9,755 bases of DNA from an uncultured Azospirillum sp. (GCA_902489795.1 CABUBU010000043.1:1-9755), one strand, 5' to 3'; positions 1 through 6,084 are shown, numbered from the stretch's first letter. The notes: a model not told the origin generated them from the sequence alone. Program-made: numbers and translations.

Positions 1-165
1 CGTCATCTGCTTGAGTTTTACGGCAAAGAGCTCAAAATCGAACTGATTGAGAGAAACGGGCGCATCGGGAACGGTACCGTGAAAAACGGTGGCGGAAATG
101 ACCGGCGGAAAATTGCCGAAGGGGAAAAGTTACCGCCGGTGTTGTCTGACGGTTGCCGGAAGTAG
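1..165 (+). CDS. C-terminal fragment of an unidentified protein (5' end outside window)
   Basis: Frame 1 is open from the first base to a TAG at 163-165 and encodes the last 54 residues of a protein that starts upstream. The first 20 codons look like normal coding sequence and give a hydrophobic/charged pattern (HLLEFYGKELKIELIERNG). The rest is Gly/Asn/Lys-rich and probably disordered. I do not recognise the family. The FYGKELKIEL stretch loosely recalls the YGK/YGR strand of RibF riboflavin kinases, and also DnaX C-termini, but neither match is good enough to name. A bidirectional terminator lies 50 bases after the stop, which fits a real gene end. That this is coding is moderately likely; its function is unknown. 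Confidence 0.5.
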   Translation, partial: RHLLEFYGKELKIELIERNGRIGNGTVKNGGGNDRRKIAEGEKLPPVLSDGCRK

Positions 166-214
166 AACTGTCAGCGGGTTTTTGGCCGCGGGCAGCGGTC
201 CAAAGCGGCATATA

Positions 215-245
215 AAAAGGCACCGGTTGAGCTTCGGTGCCTTTT
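215..245. terminator. Bidirectional intrinsic terminator
   Basis: An 11-bp perfect stem (AAAAGGCACCG at 215-225 paired with CGGTGCCTTTT at 235-245) encloses a 9-base loop. The arms begin with A-runs and end with T-runs, so the hairpin can end transcription on both strands. It sits between two convergent genes: the + strand fragment ending at 165 and the - strand flavin reductase gene ending at 272. Confidence 0.8.
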
Positions 246-271
246 GCCTTGACGCTTGTTTTCAGAATAGA

Positions 272-1195
272 TTAACCGCGCGGTTTGTTCATCGGATGAC
301 GCGGCCGGCGGTTGAAGCCGCCTTCGTGTCTGCCGGTTCCCGTTTGCCGTTCCGAACTGCTGTTTTCGAATCTGTCGTCGAATTTTTTGCGTGGGGCAAA
401 GCCTTTTTTGCCTGGTTTCCGCGGCAGGGCGGCCGGATTTTCGCCGTCGTCGAAACGCATTTTGCGGGAGCGCTCGAACTTGTCGCGGCCGTTGAATTTT
501 CCTTCCCGCCTGCGGGGGCTTTCCGTTTTCGGGGTCCATTTTTTGCGGGTGAATTTGCTATCCTTTTCCATTTTGGAGATTTTCGGTTCTTTGACCTCGA
601 CCACCACGTTTTTCATCTTTTCGCGGGCTTTGAGCGCGCTGCGGCAGACGGAGAAGCCGAAAAAGCCGACGTTGCGGCCGAGGGTGTAGTAATAGTTGTG
701 CGAATAGGCGATCAGCCCGGCTTTTTCCAGCCACAGTTTGCCGTCCTGATCAAGATATTTGTCGTCGACGTTGACGGCGACGATTTCCGCCAGGAACATG
801 TCGTGACTGCCGTAGTTGGTGACGCTGATCACTTTGCACTCGATTGAAACCGGGCTTTCCATAATCTGCGGGCAGGAAACCTGCGAGCAGGCGCCGGGCG
901 TCAGATTCATTTCCTTGAATTTGTCGGTGTCGCGGCCGGATTTGACGCCGCAGAAGTCGGCGGCGGTCACCAGCGGAAGGGTGGTCAGGTTGATCACGAA
1001 TTCACCGCTTTCCTTGATCAGCTCGTGCGAGTAGCGGGAAGGGCGGATCGAAACATAAGTCATGGCCGGGTCGCTGCTGACGATGCCGGTCCAGGCGGCG
1101 GTCATGACGTTGGGTTTTTCCATGCTTCCGCAGCTGACCATAACCGGCGGCAGAGGATATTCCATCGTTCCCGGTTTCCAAGTGATTTTTGCCAT
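272..1195 (-). CDS. Flavin reductase-like FMN-binding protein with a long basic C-terminal tail
   Basis: The 307-residue product has two parts. Residues 1 to about 185 match the flavin reductase-like (split-barrel, Flavin_Reduct) family: WKPGTMEYPLPPVMVSCG at the N-terminus, the AAWTGIVSSDPAMTYVSIRP core, the GEFVINLTT strand, DFCGVKSGRDTDKF, and the late LIAYSHNYYYTLGR segment. Such proteins bind FMN and usually reduce flavin with NAD(P)H or act as small flavin redox proteins in the cytoplasm; the real substrate cannot be read here. The close anaerobe-type homologues I know end near residue 185. The remaining ~120 residues are low-complexity and very rich in Lys/Arg, with recurring basic-aromatic pieces (RKKW, GKFNGRDKF, RKKFDD, GFNRRPRH). 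This looks like a disordered RNA- or polyanion-binding tail. The start has AGGA about 10 bases upstream. It is probably monocistronic and ends at the terminator at 215-245. Confidence 0.88.
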   Translation of the reverse strand: MAKITWKPGTMEYPLPPVMVSCGSMEKPNVMTAAWTGIVSSDPAMTYVSIRPSRYSHELIKESGEFVINLTTLPLVTAADFCGVKSGRDTDKFKEMNLTPGACSQVSCPQIMESPVSIECKVISVTNYGSHDMFLAEIVAVNVDDKYLDQDGKLWLEKAGLIAYSHNYYYTLGRNVGFFGFSVCRSALKAREKMKNVVVEVKEPKISKMEKDSKFTRKKWTPKTESPRRREGKFNGRDKFERSRKMRFDDGENPAALPRKPGKKGFAPRKKFDDRFENSSSERQTGTGRHEGGFNRRPRHPMNKPRG

Positions 1196-1236
1196 TGTAA
1201 AATTTTCCTGTCAGATAAAGTTGATAATGTTTTCCA

Positions 1237-1270
1237 TAACTAAACCAAATAATAATAATGTGCAATTGCA
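1237..1270 (-). promoter_or_regulatory. Weak candidate promoter and palindrome upstream of the flavin reductase gene
   Basis: On the - strand, TTGCAC (1260-1265) is followed after 17 bases by TAGTTA (1237-1242). The -35 is fair and the -10 poor. The -35 lies inside a perfect 10-base palindrome, TGCAATTGCA (1261-1270), which could be an operator half. An (AAT)n run fills the spacer. This is a position-based guess with little consensus support. Confidence 0.25.
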
Positions 1271-1368
1271 AAGTGAACAGGGGTGCGTTTTATTTTTGCC
1301 GGCGGCGTTTCTCCTTTTCGGCTTTTTTGTCACAAAACTATAACAACCGGCGGTCATTTTTCGTGCTA

Positions 1369-1379
1369 TGGTATATATT
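1369..1379 (+). promoter_or_regulatory. Candidate extended -10 promoter for the 61-residue ORF
   Basis: TGGTATATATT contains the extended -10 pattern TGnTATATA, with TATATT two bases further on. It lies about 25-30 bases upstream of the ATG at 1405, leaving a short leader with the GGAG ribosome binding site. No good -35 is seen at normal spacing, which an extended -10 can tolerate. The same TATGGTATA core occurs upstream of the gene at 2262. Confidence 0.4.
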
Positions 1380-1404
1380 AAAGGAACGGTTACGGAGAAA
1401 GACA

Positions 1405-1590
1405 ATGTCGGTTACATTCAATAATGTTCAGGAGCTGGAGGAGTATTTCCGGTATCTGGAAGAAACGATCCACGACGATGAGCGCCGGCTGGTTCTCCGC
1501 GGCATTGCCATTGCCCGCAATCTTTATATTTTCAGCGAATACCGCAAGCGGCAGGCCAGGCTGCGCGCCGCCTGCCATAAGCCGTCCTGA
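1405..1590 (+). CDS. Small hypothetical protein, 61 residues
   Basis: The ATG at 1405 is preceded by GGAGAAAGACA (GGAG at 1394-1397, spacing 7), a strong ribosome binding site, and by a plausible -10. This supports 1405 over the upstream in-frame ATG at 1258, which would translate across the promoter. The product is probably helical: an acidic first half (VQELEEYFRYLEETIHDDER) and a strongly basic second half (EYRKRQARLRAACHKPS). There is no signal peptide or membrane segment. I do not recognise it. The next gene starts 89 bases downstream on the same strand with no clear terminator between, so the two may be co-transcribed. The charge split suggests a nucleic-acid- or protein-binding role, but that is speculation. 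Confidence 0.65.
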   Translation: MSVTFNNVQELEEYFRYLEETIHDDERRLVLRGIAIARNLYIFSEYRKRQARLRAACHKPS

Positions 1591-1679
1591 ACTTTCTTTC
1601 TTTTTTGTCAAAAAAACTTTCGTTTGTCTTTTTTTTCTGCTAAGCTGACAGTGTTTTAACAAAGTCAGGGTTTTGAGCA

Positions 1680-2216
1680 ATGAAGCGCATGAAAGAATAT
1701 TTTACTTACGAGGAACCGTCGGCGTTCGTTTCCGTGTCCAATACGCCACCGCGCCTTTTTCGTCAGGAACGGGACTGGACCTGCAGTGTGGCCTGCATCC
1801 GTACCCTGTTGTCGGGGCGGACCGCGGAGGTTCCTTCCGAAAACGAATTTATCGAAAAGTTCGGTCTTGTGCCCGGGCCTCATTATACGGACGAGTTTCT
1901 GGCCAAGGGAATGCTGTCGCCGGCCAGAACCGTCAAAACGCACAAAAGCTTCCGGCCGGAGGAGATCGGGCTGTCGCTTCTGGCAAAACTGCTGGCGGAA
2001 AAGTATTATATAATGGCGGAATGCATGTATAATTACGCCCATTGGGTCGTTGTGCTCGGTTATTTTGCCGTCCGCGATCCGGAAGATACCGAAGAACACC
2101 GGATTTTGCTTTATGATCCCTATTATGATCAAGTGCGGCTGGTGATTGCCGACGAGTTCCTGACCATGTGGTGCGATCCCGACGGACATGTCAAAGAATT
2201 TGTGGCAATTCGCTGA
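1680..2216 (+). CDS. C39/papain-like cysteine peptidase family protein
   Basis: The 178-residue product carries the layout of the C39-like branch of papain-fold cysteine peptidases. Gln29 (oxyanion hole) precedes Cys35 in QERDWTCSVAC, the catalytic His121 is in YAHWVVVLGY, and Asp146 is in LLYDPYYD. All four residues expected for activity are present and in order. The DWTCxxAC form recalls guanylyl cyclase-domain (GUCD1)-like and BtrH/C39-like proteins more than bacteriocin-processing transporters. There is no signal peptide, membrane segment or ABC transporter domain, so it is predicted to be a stand-alone cytoplasmic enzyme. Substrate and even reaction type (peptidase, amidase or transferase) are unknown. 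The start at 1680 has CAGGG (1666-1670) about 9 bases upstream; an ATG at 1689 is a weaker alternative. It may be in a transcript with the 61-residue gene upstream. The following gene has its own promoter. Confidence 0.85.
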   Translation: MKRMKEYFTYEEPSAFVSVSNTPPRLFRQERDWTCSVACIRTLLSGRTAEVPSENEFIEKFGLVPGPHYTDEFLAKGMLSPARTVKTHKSFRPEEIGLSLLAKLLAEKYYIMAECMYNYAHWVVVLGYFAVRDPEDTEEHRILLYDPYYDQVRLVIADEFLTMWCDPDGHVKEFVAIR

Positions 2217-2222
2217 AGTATA

Positions 2223-2231
2223 TGGTATAAT
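2223..2231 (+). promoter_or_regulatory. Extended -10 promoter for the membrane-anchored protein gene
   Basis: TGGTATAAT is a perfect TGn + TATAAT extended -10. A poor -35 (TGGCAA, 2203-2208) sits 17 bases upstream inside the end of the preceding gene. The ATG at 2262 lies 31 bases downstream, giving a short leader. The promoter would uncouple this gene from the cysteine peptidase gene ending at 2216. Confidence 0.55.
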
Positions 2232-2261
2232 TTGCAATAGAAAAATATTTGGGGTATGAAT

Positions 2262-3224
2262 ATGGCTGAGAAAAAAAGCAACCTTTCTCTTGAGGAGCAG
2301 CAGAAAAAACGGCGGAACCGGGCGCTGGTCAACGCGCTGCGCGGCGTGGTTACGGTGGGCGTGACGGCGGTGGCGGTGGAACTGGGCAACGACAAGGTAA
2401 TGACAGCGCAGCAGGATGTTGACCGCAAAGTCGAGCCGGTGACGCAAAATGCGCCGCAACCGGTGCCGGACAATACTCCGACGGCCGAATGGCCGGGACT
2501 GGGCGTGACGCCGCAGAGCATGCCTGAACAGCCTGCTCCGGTTGTTGACGACCGGCCGGCAGGGATCAACATTCCGGCAGCCGAGCCGCCGGCGCCGGAG
2601 ATCAGAGTCGGAGAGGAAGAAGACGTTTCCTACGATTATGAGGAAGCCAGAAAAACCTGCGACGACGAACATTACGACATCTGCAACGACATGCTCGGAG
2701 AATGCGAGGACGCCGGCTACGGCAAGCAGGAACTGGATTATGAAACCGAACTGGATTTGGCGATCGGTGCGATGGAAGTGGAAATGTCCAAACTGATGGG
2801 AGAAGAAATGCTGCCGGCTTTGGACGGCGTGGTGCAGACCACGTCCGGCATGGAAAAGGTGCTGACAAACTACGGCAGGGAAGATCAGAACGATCCGATC
2901 GTCCGCGCCAAGATCAACCGCGATGTCAAAAACGTCGACAAGTCGGCCAAAAAGGCCGCCGGCAAGGCGATGAAGAGCTATCGCAAAATGCTGAAGCTGG
3001 CGCAGGAAAGCGGGCGTATTCACAAACTTGCGGAAAAATACGCGAAAACCGGCGAAAAAGCGGATGAAAAGATGCTGGACAACAAGATCAAGGGCATGTA
3101 TGAGCATGCTCAGGACTTTACCCGGAAATACGAGAAGGAAAACTTTGAAAAGTCCGGCAAGAACAATTCCGCCGCCTTGTCCGCCGCGCAGCAGAAGATG
3201 GTGAAAGATTCTCTGAGCCGCTGA
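2262..3224 (+). CDS. Membrane-anchored hypothetical protein with Pro/acid-rich linker and helical C-terminus
   Basis: I chose ATG 2262 because GGGG at 2251-2254 then has 7-base spacing; the in-frame ATG at 2256 would leave only one base. The 320-residue product has a basic N-terminus (KKRRNR, 15-20), then one hydrophobic stretch at about 21-41. By the positive-inside rule this makes it a type II single-span protein with most of the chain outside the cytoplasm. Residues 55-125 are Pro-, Ala- and acid-rich and likely an extended linker. Three cysteines (133, 141, 148) lie in a very acidic stretch and could form a disulfide or bind metal. Residues 155-320 are highly charged and predicted helical, partly coiled coil, and become Lys-rich (for example DKSAKKAAGKAMKSYRK). 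I recognise no family. Own promoter upstream and strong terminator downstream suggest a monocistronic unit. The linker could cross a periplasm or envelope layer, but function is unknown. Confidence 0.85.
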   Translation: MAEKKSNLSLEEQQKKRRNRALVNALRGVVTVGVTAVAVELGNDKVMTAQQDVDRKVEPVTQNAPQPVPDNTPTAEWPGLGVTPQSMPEQPAPVVDDRPAGINIPAAEPPAPEIRVGEEEDVSYDYEEARKTCDDEHYDICNDMLGECEDAGYGKQELDYETELDLAIGAMEVEMSKLMGEEMLPALDGVVQTTSGMEKVLTNYGREDQNDPIVRAKINRDVKNVDKSAKKAAGKAMKSYRKMLKLAQESGRIHKLAEKYAKTGEKADEKMLDNKIKGMYEHAQDFTRKYEKENFEKSGKNNSAALSAAQQKMVKDSLSR

Positions 3225-3236
3225 GTTTCGACAATC

Positions 3237-3268
3237 AAAAAAGTCCCCTTCCGGAGGGGATTTTTTTT
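3237..3268 (+). terminator. Strong intrinsic terminator
   Basis: TCCCCT (3244-3249) pairs with AGGGGA (3255-3260), with a further T:G wobble inside the loop. An A-run precedes the stem and eight T's follow (3261-3268). It starts 12 bases after the stop at 3224 and would end that transcript before the antiporter gene. Confidence 0.9.
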
Positions 3269-3303
3269 ATGCGGTTTAACTCAAAATTAAAAAACACCGC
3301 ATA
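3268..3303 (+). repeat. Inverted repeat in the antiporter leader
   Basis: TATGCGGT (3268-3275) and ACCGCATA (3296-3303) form a perfect 8-bp inverted repeat around a 20-base AT-rich spacer. It begins at the last T of the upstream terminator and ends about 8 bases before the AAGGA that could serve a TTG start at 3324. It could be an operator or a leader hairpin controlling the antiporter. No convincing -35/-10 pair was found in this gap. Confidence 0.45.
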
Positions 3304-3338
3304 TTCTCTCCAAGGATTTATTTTTGCGGGAAAAAACG

Positions 3339-5285
3339 ATGCATACCATTCATGCCCTGATTATTGACCTGACGCTGATTACCATTTATGCCGGCATTAC
3401 CACGCTAATTTGCAAAAAGCTGAAGCAGCCGATTGTGCTGGGGTATGTGCTGGCCGGCATTTTCGCGGGGCCGTATTTTGATTTGCTGCCGACGGTCAGC
3501 GACCGGGAGAATCTGAGTTTGTGGGCGGATATCGGGGTGATTTTCCTGCTTTTCGGCTTGGGGCTGGAGTTCAGCTTCAAAAAAATGCTCAACGTCGGCA
3601 AGTCGGCAATGATCACGGCCAACGCCAACATTTTGTTTATGCTTTTTCTCGGATATTATACCGGTCTTTTGCTCGGCTGGTCAACGACGGACAGCTTTTT
3701 TCTCGGCTCAATGATTTCAATGTCTTCAACCACCATCATTATCAAGGCCTTTGACGATCTTAACATCAAAAAGCAGAAGTTTACCGATCTGGTGTTCGGC
3801 GTTTTGGTAATTGAGGATCTGGTCGGCATTTTGCTGCTGGTGCTGCTGCCGATGGTGGCGCTCGGGCAGAGCATCAACGGCGGCGAGCTTGCCCTGAGCA
3901 CGTTCAAGCTGCTTTCCTTTCTGATTTTGTGTTTTGTCATCGGCATTTATATCGTGCCGACGGTGTTGAAAAAGCTGACTTCGTTCTTAAATGACGAAAT
4001 GCTGCTTCTGATCACGGTCGGCATGTGTTTCGGCATGGTTTGGCTGGCGACGGCTTCGGGGTTTTCTTCCGCTCTCGGCGCCTTTCTGATGGGGTCGGTG
4101 CTTTCCGAAACCGGGTTGATTGTGCGGATCGAAAACGTGGTTCGTCCGCTGAAGGATTTTTTCGGCGCGGTATTTTTCGTTTCGGTCGGGATGATGGTTG
4201 ATCCGGCCATGTTCGTCACCTATGCCGGGCCGATTGCGGTCGTTACCCTGATCGTGGTTATCGGCAAGGTCATCTTTTCCTGTTTTGGGTTCGTTATTTC
4301 GGGGCAGTCCCTGCGTACTTCGACGGAGTGTGCGTTTTCGCTGGCGCAGGTCGGCGAGTTTGCTTTCATCATTGCCGCTCTGGGTATGAGCCTCGGGGTG
4401 CTGGACGGACAGGTCTATCCAGTGATCGTAGCGGTTTCCGTCATCACGACTTTCCTTACCCCGGTGATGATCCGTTCGGCCGACCCGGTTTACAGGCTGG
4501 TCGAACGCAAACTTCCCGCTTCCTGGAGCCGCTACATCAACAAGGCTTCGGCGGCCCGGGCGCCGAGCAGGTCGGAAGAGCGCCTGTGGAGCGTTTTGTT
4601 TAAAAATTATGCCGTGCGGATCATTTTGTTTTCGATCATATTGTTTGCGATTATCGGTTTTTGCACCCAATTCGTCCGTCCTTACGTACGGATGGCGCTG
4701 CCCGGTCTGACGGGGCGAATCGTTATGACGATGATCGCTTTTGTTCTGGTTTCCCCTTTTTTGAAGGCTTTGATCGGATGGGAAATCGTGCTGCCGTCGT
4801 TTATCCGTTCTTTTGCCGATTTTCTGCCTGCGCGCCGGCGGCGGAAGTTTCTTGAAACTCGGGAAGAAGAATCGGCCGCTGCCACGGAAGAACGCCCGGC
4901 GTCCCGCCCCCGGCCGGCGGAAGACAAAAGTTCGCTGATTGACAATCTGCTGGGGGAAAATGCCGAGAGCCTGAAAAGCTTTTTCGTTTCCAATGCGCAT
5001 GCGGCGAAAATCTATTATCAGCTTTGGCGGAGCAAAAAAGCCAACCGGCTGCCGCTGATCGTGCTGACCAGTTTTCGTTTGTTGGTCGTCGCCTTTTTCA
5101 TCGTCACTGTCGTGCATCAGTTTCTGACGGAAAACCAGAAAGTGACGCTGATTTTGCTGGTCGCTTCGGTGGCGCTCATTTCGCGGTCGAAATGGCTGCT
5201 CAGCCAATATCTGAAAATGGAAGCGCAGTTTCTTGACAACCTGAAAGGCAGTGCGCCGGAAAAAGACGACGACCCGTCCGAATAG
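3339..5285 (+). CDS. CPA2-family cation:proton antiporter (KefB/KefC-like membrane domain, no RCK domain)
   Basis: The 648-residue product is an inner-membrane antiporter exchanging K+ or Na+ for protons, by family. Residues 1 to about 380 form the Na/H exchanger (CPA2) domain of roughly a dozen membrane spans. Visible marks are QPIVLGYVLAGIFAGP near 30-45, LLFGLGLEFSF at 70-80, LVIEDLVGI with the conserved acidic pair E159-D160, and the AQVGEF motif at 336-341. KefB/KefC normally continue with a cytoplasmic TrkA-N/RCK domain. Here that is absent. Instead there are further hydrophobic segments (about 425-445, 460-480, 572-592 and 600-615) and a charged, Arg/Glu/Pro-rich loop at about 497-535. 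No glutathione- or NAD-binding Rossmann motif is seen, so KefF-type regulation is unlikely. Start choice is open: ATG 3339 has GGGA at 7-base spacing, while TTG 3324 has AAGGA (3312-3316), also at 7 bases, and would add five residues. Ion specificity cannot be read. Confidence 0.93.
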   Translation: MHTIHALIIDLTLITIYAGITTLICKKLKQPIVLGYVLAGIFAGPYFDLLPTVSDRENLSLWADIGVIFLLFGLGLEFSFKKMLNVGKSAMITANANILFMLFLGYYTGLLLGWSTTDSFFLGSMISMSSTTIIIKAFDDLNIKKQKFTDLVFGVLVIEDLVGILLLVLLPMVALGQSINGGELALSTFKLLSFLILCFVIGIYIVPTVLKKLTSFLNDEMLLLITVGMCFGMVWLATASGFSSALGAFLMGSVLSETGLIVRIENVVRPLKDFFGAVFFVSVGMMVDPAMFVTYAGPIAVVTLIVVIGKVIFSCFGFVISGQSLRTSTECAFSLAQVGEFAFIIAALGMSLGVLDGQVYPVIVAVSVITTFLTPVMIRSADPVYRLVERKLPASWSRYINKASAARAPSRSEERLWSVLFKNYAVRIILFSIILFAIIGFCTQFVRPYVRMALPGLTGRIVMTMIAFVLVSPFLKALIGWEIVLPSFIRSFADFLPARRRRKFLETREEESAAATEERPASRPRPAEDKSSLIDNLLGENAESLKSFFVSNAHAAKIYYQLWRSKKANRLPLIVLTSFRLLVVAFFIVTVVHQFLTENQKVTLILLVASVALISRSKWLLSQYLKMEAQFLDNLKGSAPEKDDDPSE

Positions 5286-5326
5286 TTACAGAATTGTGAA
5301 TTTCGCTGCCGCTGGCAATTTCCCGC

Positions 5327-5355
5327 TTGGTATCGTGCCGGTCTTTCGGTATAAT
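5327..5355 (+). promoter_or_regulatory. Sigma-70-type promoter for the gene at 5390
   Basis: TTGGTA (5327-5332), a 17-base spacer and a perfect TATAAT (5350-5355) form a near-ideal housekeeping promoter, 35 bases upstream of the ATG at 5390. The -10 is overlapped by a 6-bp dyad, TTCGGT (5345-5350) and ACCGAA (5359-5364), which could be a repressor site. Confidence 0.75.
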
Positions 5356-5389
5356 GAAACCGAAGGCGACATAAGCAGGCAGAAGAAAA

Positions 5390-5998
5390 ATGCTGAAATT
5401 CAAAATAATGCTGGTGGTGTTTATTGCTTTGGTTTATTACGGCGTAACCTATTGTATGCTCAGTCCGGGCATTTGCAAATATTACGCCGACTATTATCTG
5501 CTGAGCGCGCGCAGTTTTTCAATCGACGAAGAGAGGGCTTTTCTCCGCAAACCGATAACGGAAACGACAAATTATTTCCGTACATACCGCTTTAACGGTC
5601 AAAACCGTAACTTTAAGATACTGGGGTTTGTCCGGTTTGACGACCGCGGCATATGGAGCACAGGCAACATGGTGCGGATGTCGTTCAGGCTGCCGCAGGT
5701 TTATTCTTCCGTTTGGCTTGATTTTGAAATTGATCCCTATGTCAACAAGAAGAATGAAAACGTTTTTGCGGAAGTGTATCTTGACGACAGGAAAATCGAC
5801 GAATGGAATTTTCAGTACGGGCGCAAGATGCCGAAAACCAGGATCAAGATTGCCCAAAAATATCTGAGCCGCGAATATCCGGTTAATCTGATTTTTAAAA
5901 TTGACGGCGCCGTTTCTCCCAAAAGTCTCGGCTTCGGACAGGAAAACCGCAAGTTCGGCCTGATTTTCAACAGTCTGACGATCACTCCGGACGATTGA
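5390..5998 (+). CDS. Membrane-anchored beta-sandwich protein, like the phosphoglycerol transferase C-terminal domain
   Basis: The 202-residue product has an N-terminal hydrophobic segment (about 5-25, MLKFKIMLVVFIALVYYGV) that acts as a signal anchor or uncleaved signal, so the rest is likely periplasmic. Residues 76-200 resemble the beta-rich domain found at the C-terminus of glucan phosphoglycerol transferases and some polytopic glycosyltransferases (I believe the one named DUF7024). The matching marks are an early GF...GIWS (79-90), alternating strands with a VFAEVYLDD strand, then SPKSLGFG (176-183), ENRKFGL (185-191) and a final SLTI strand. In those proteins the domain is fused to an enzyme; here it stands alone with a membrane anchor. 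It may bind glycan or assist an envelope enzyme encoded elsewhere, which is inference. AGAAG lies just upstream of the ATG as a modest ribosome binding site. The gene has its own strong promoter. Confidence 0.8.
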   Translation: MLKFKIMLVVFIALVYYGVTYCMLSPGICKYYADYYLLSARSFSIDEERAFLRKPITETTNYFRTYRFNGQNRNFKILGFVRFDDRGIWSTGNMVRMSFRLPQVYSSVWLDFEIDPYVNKKNENVFAEVYLDDRKIDEWNFQYGRKMPKTRIKIAQKYLSREYPVNLIFKIDGAVSPKSLGFGQENRKFGLIFNSLTITPDD

Positions 5999-6060
5999 CG
6001 CTGCGATGAAGGGCCCTTTTTTCAGGGGAAGGCGGCGTGCATTGCCGTATGTCGGCCGGG

Positions 6061-6084
6061 CGGGTTTAAGGAAAAATAAACCCG
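6061..6084 (+). repeat. Inverted repeat upstream of the ankyrin-protein gene
   Basis: CGGGTTTA (6061-6068) and TAAACCCG (6077-6084) are perfect 8-bp complements around AGGAAAAA. The repeat ends 7 bases before a candidate -10 (TATTAT). There is no T-run right after it, so an operator is as likely as a terminator for the gene ending at 5998. Confidence 0.45.

Noticed and set aside
89..847. 252-residue open frame on the + strand
   Set aside because: It is antisense to the flavin reductase gene, crosses the bidirectional terminator and has a Phe/Ala-rich shadow composition.
1589..1645. T-rich tract after the 61-residue ORF as a terminator
   Set aside because: There are T-runs but only an A/T stem (TTTTTT/AAAAAA) of low stability; no GC-rich hairpin precedes them.
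1665..3107. 480-residue open frame on the - strand
   Set aside because: It lies opposite two + strand genes with good starts, a complete catalytic motif set and sensible codon use; the - strand product is rich in His, Arg and Phe, typical of an antisense shadow.
1405..3224. The small ORF, cysteine peptidase and membrane-anchored gene as a defence, toxin or secretion system
   Set aside because: Separate promoters, no nuclease, ATPase, transporter or leader peptide, and no known partner family. The co-location alone does not support a system.
3987..5207. 406-residue open frame on the - strand
   Set aside because: It is antisense to the antiporter gene, whose family motifs are clear; the product is full of Arg, Gln, Asp and His without hydrophobic order.
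6007..6024. TGAAGGGCCCTTTTTTCA as terminator of the gene at 5390
   Set aside because: The palindrome has almost no loop, so only about 3 pairs could form in RNA. The T-run is real but a stable stem is lacking.
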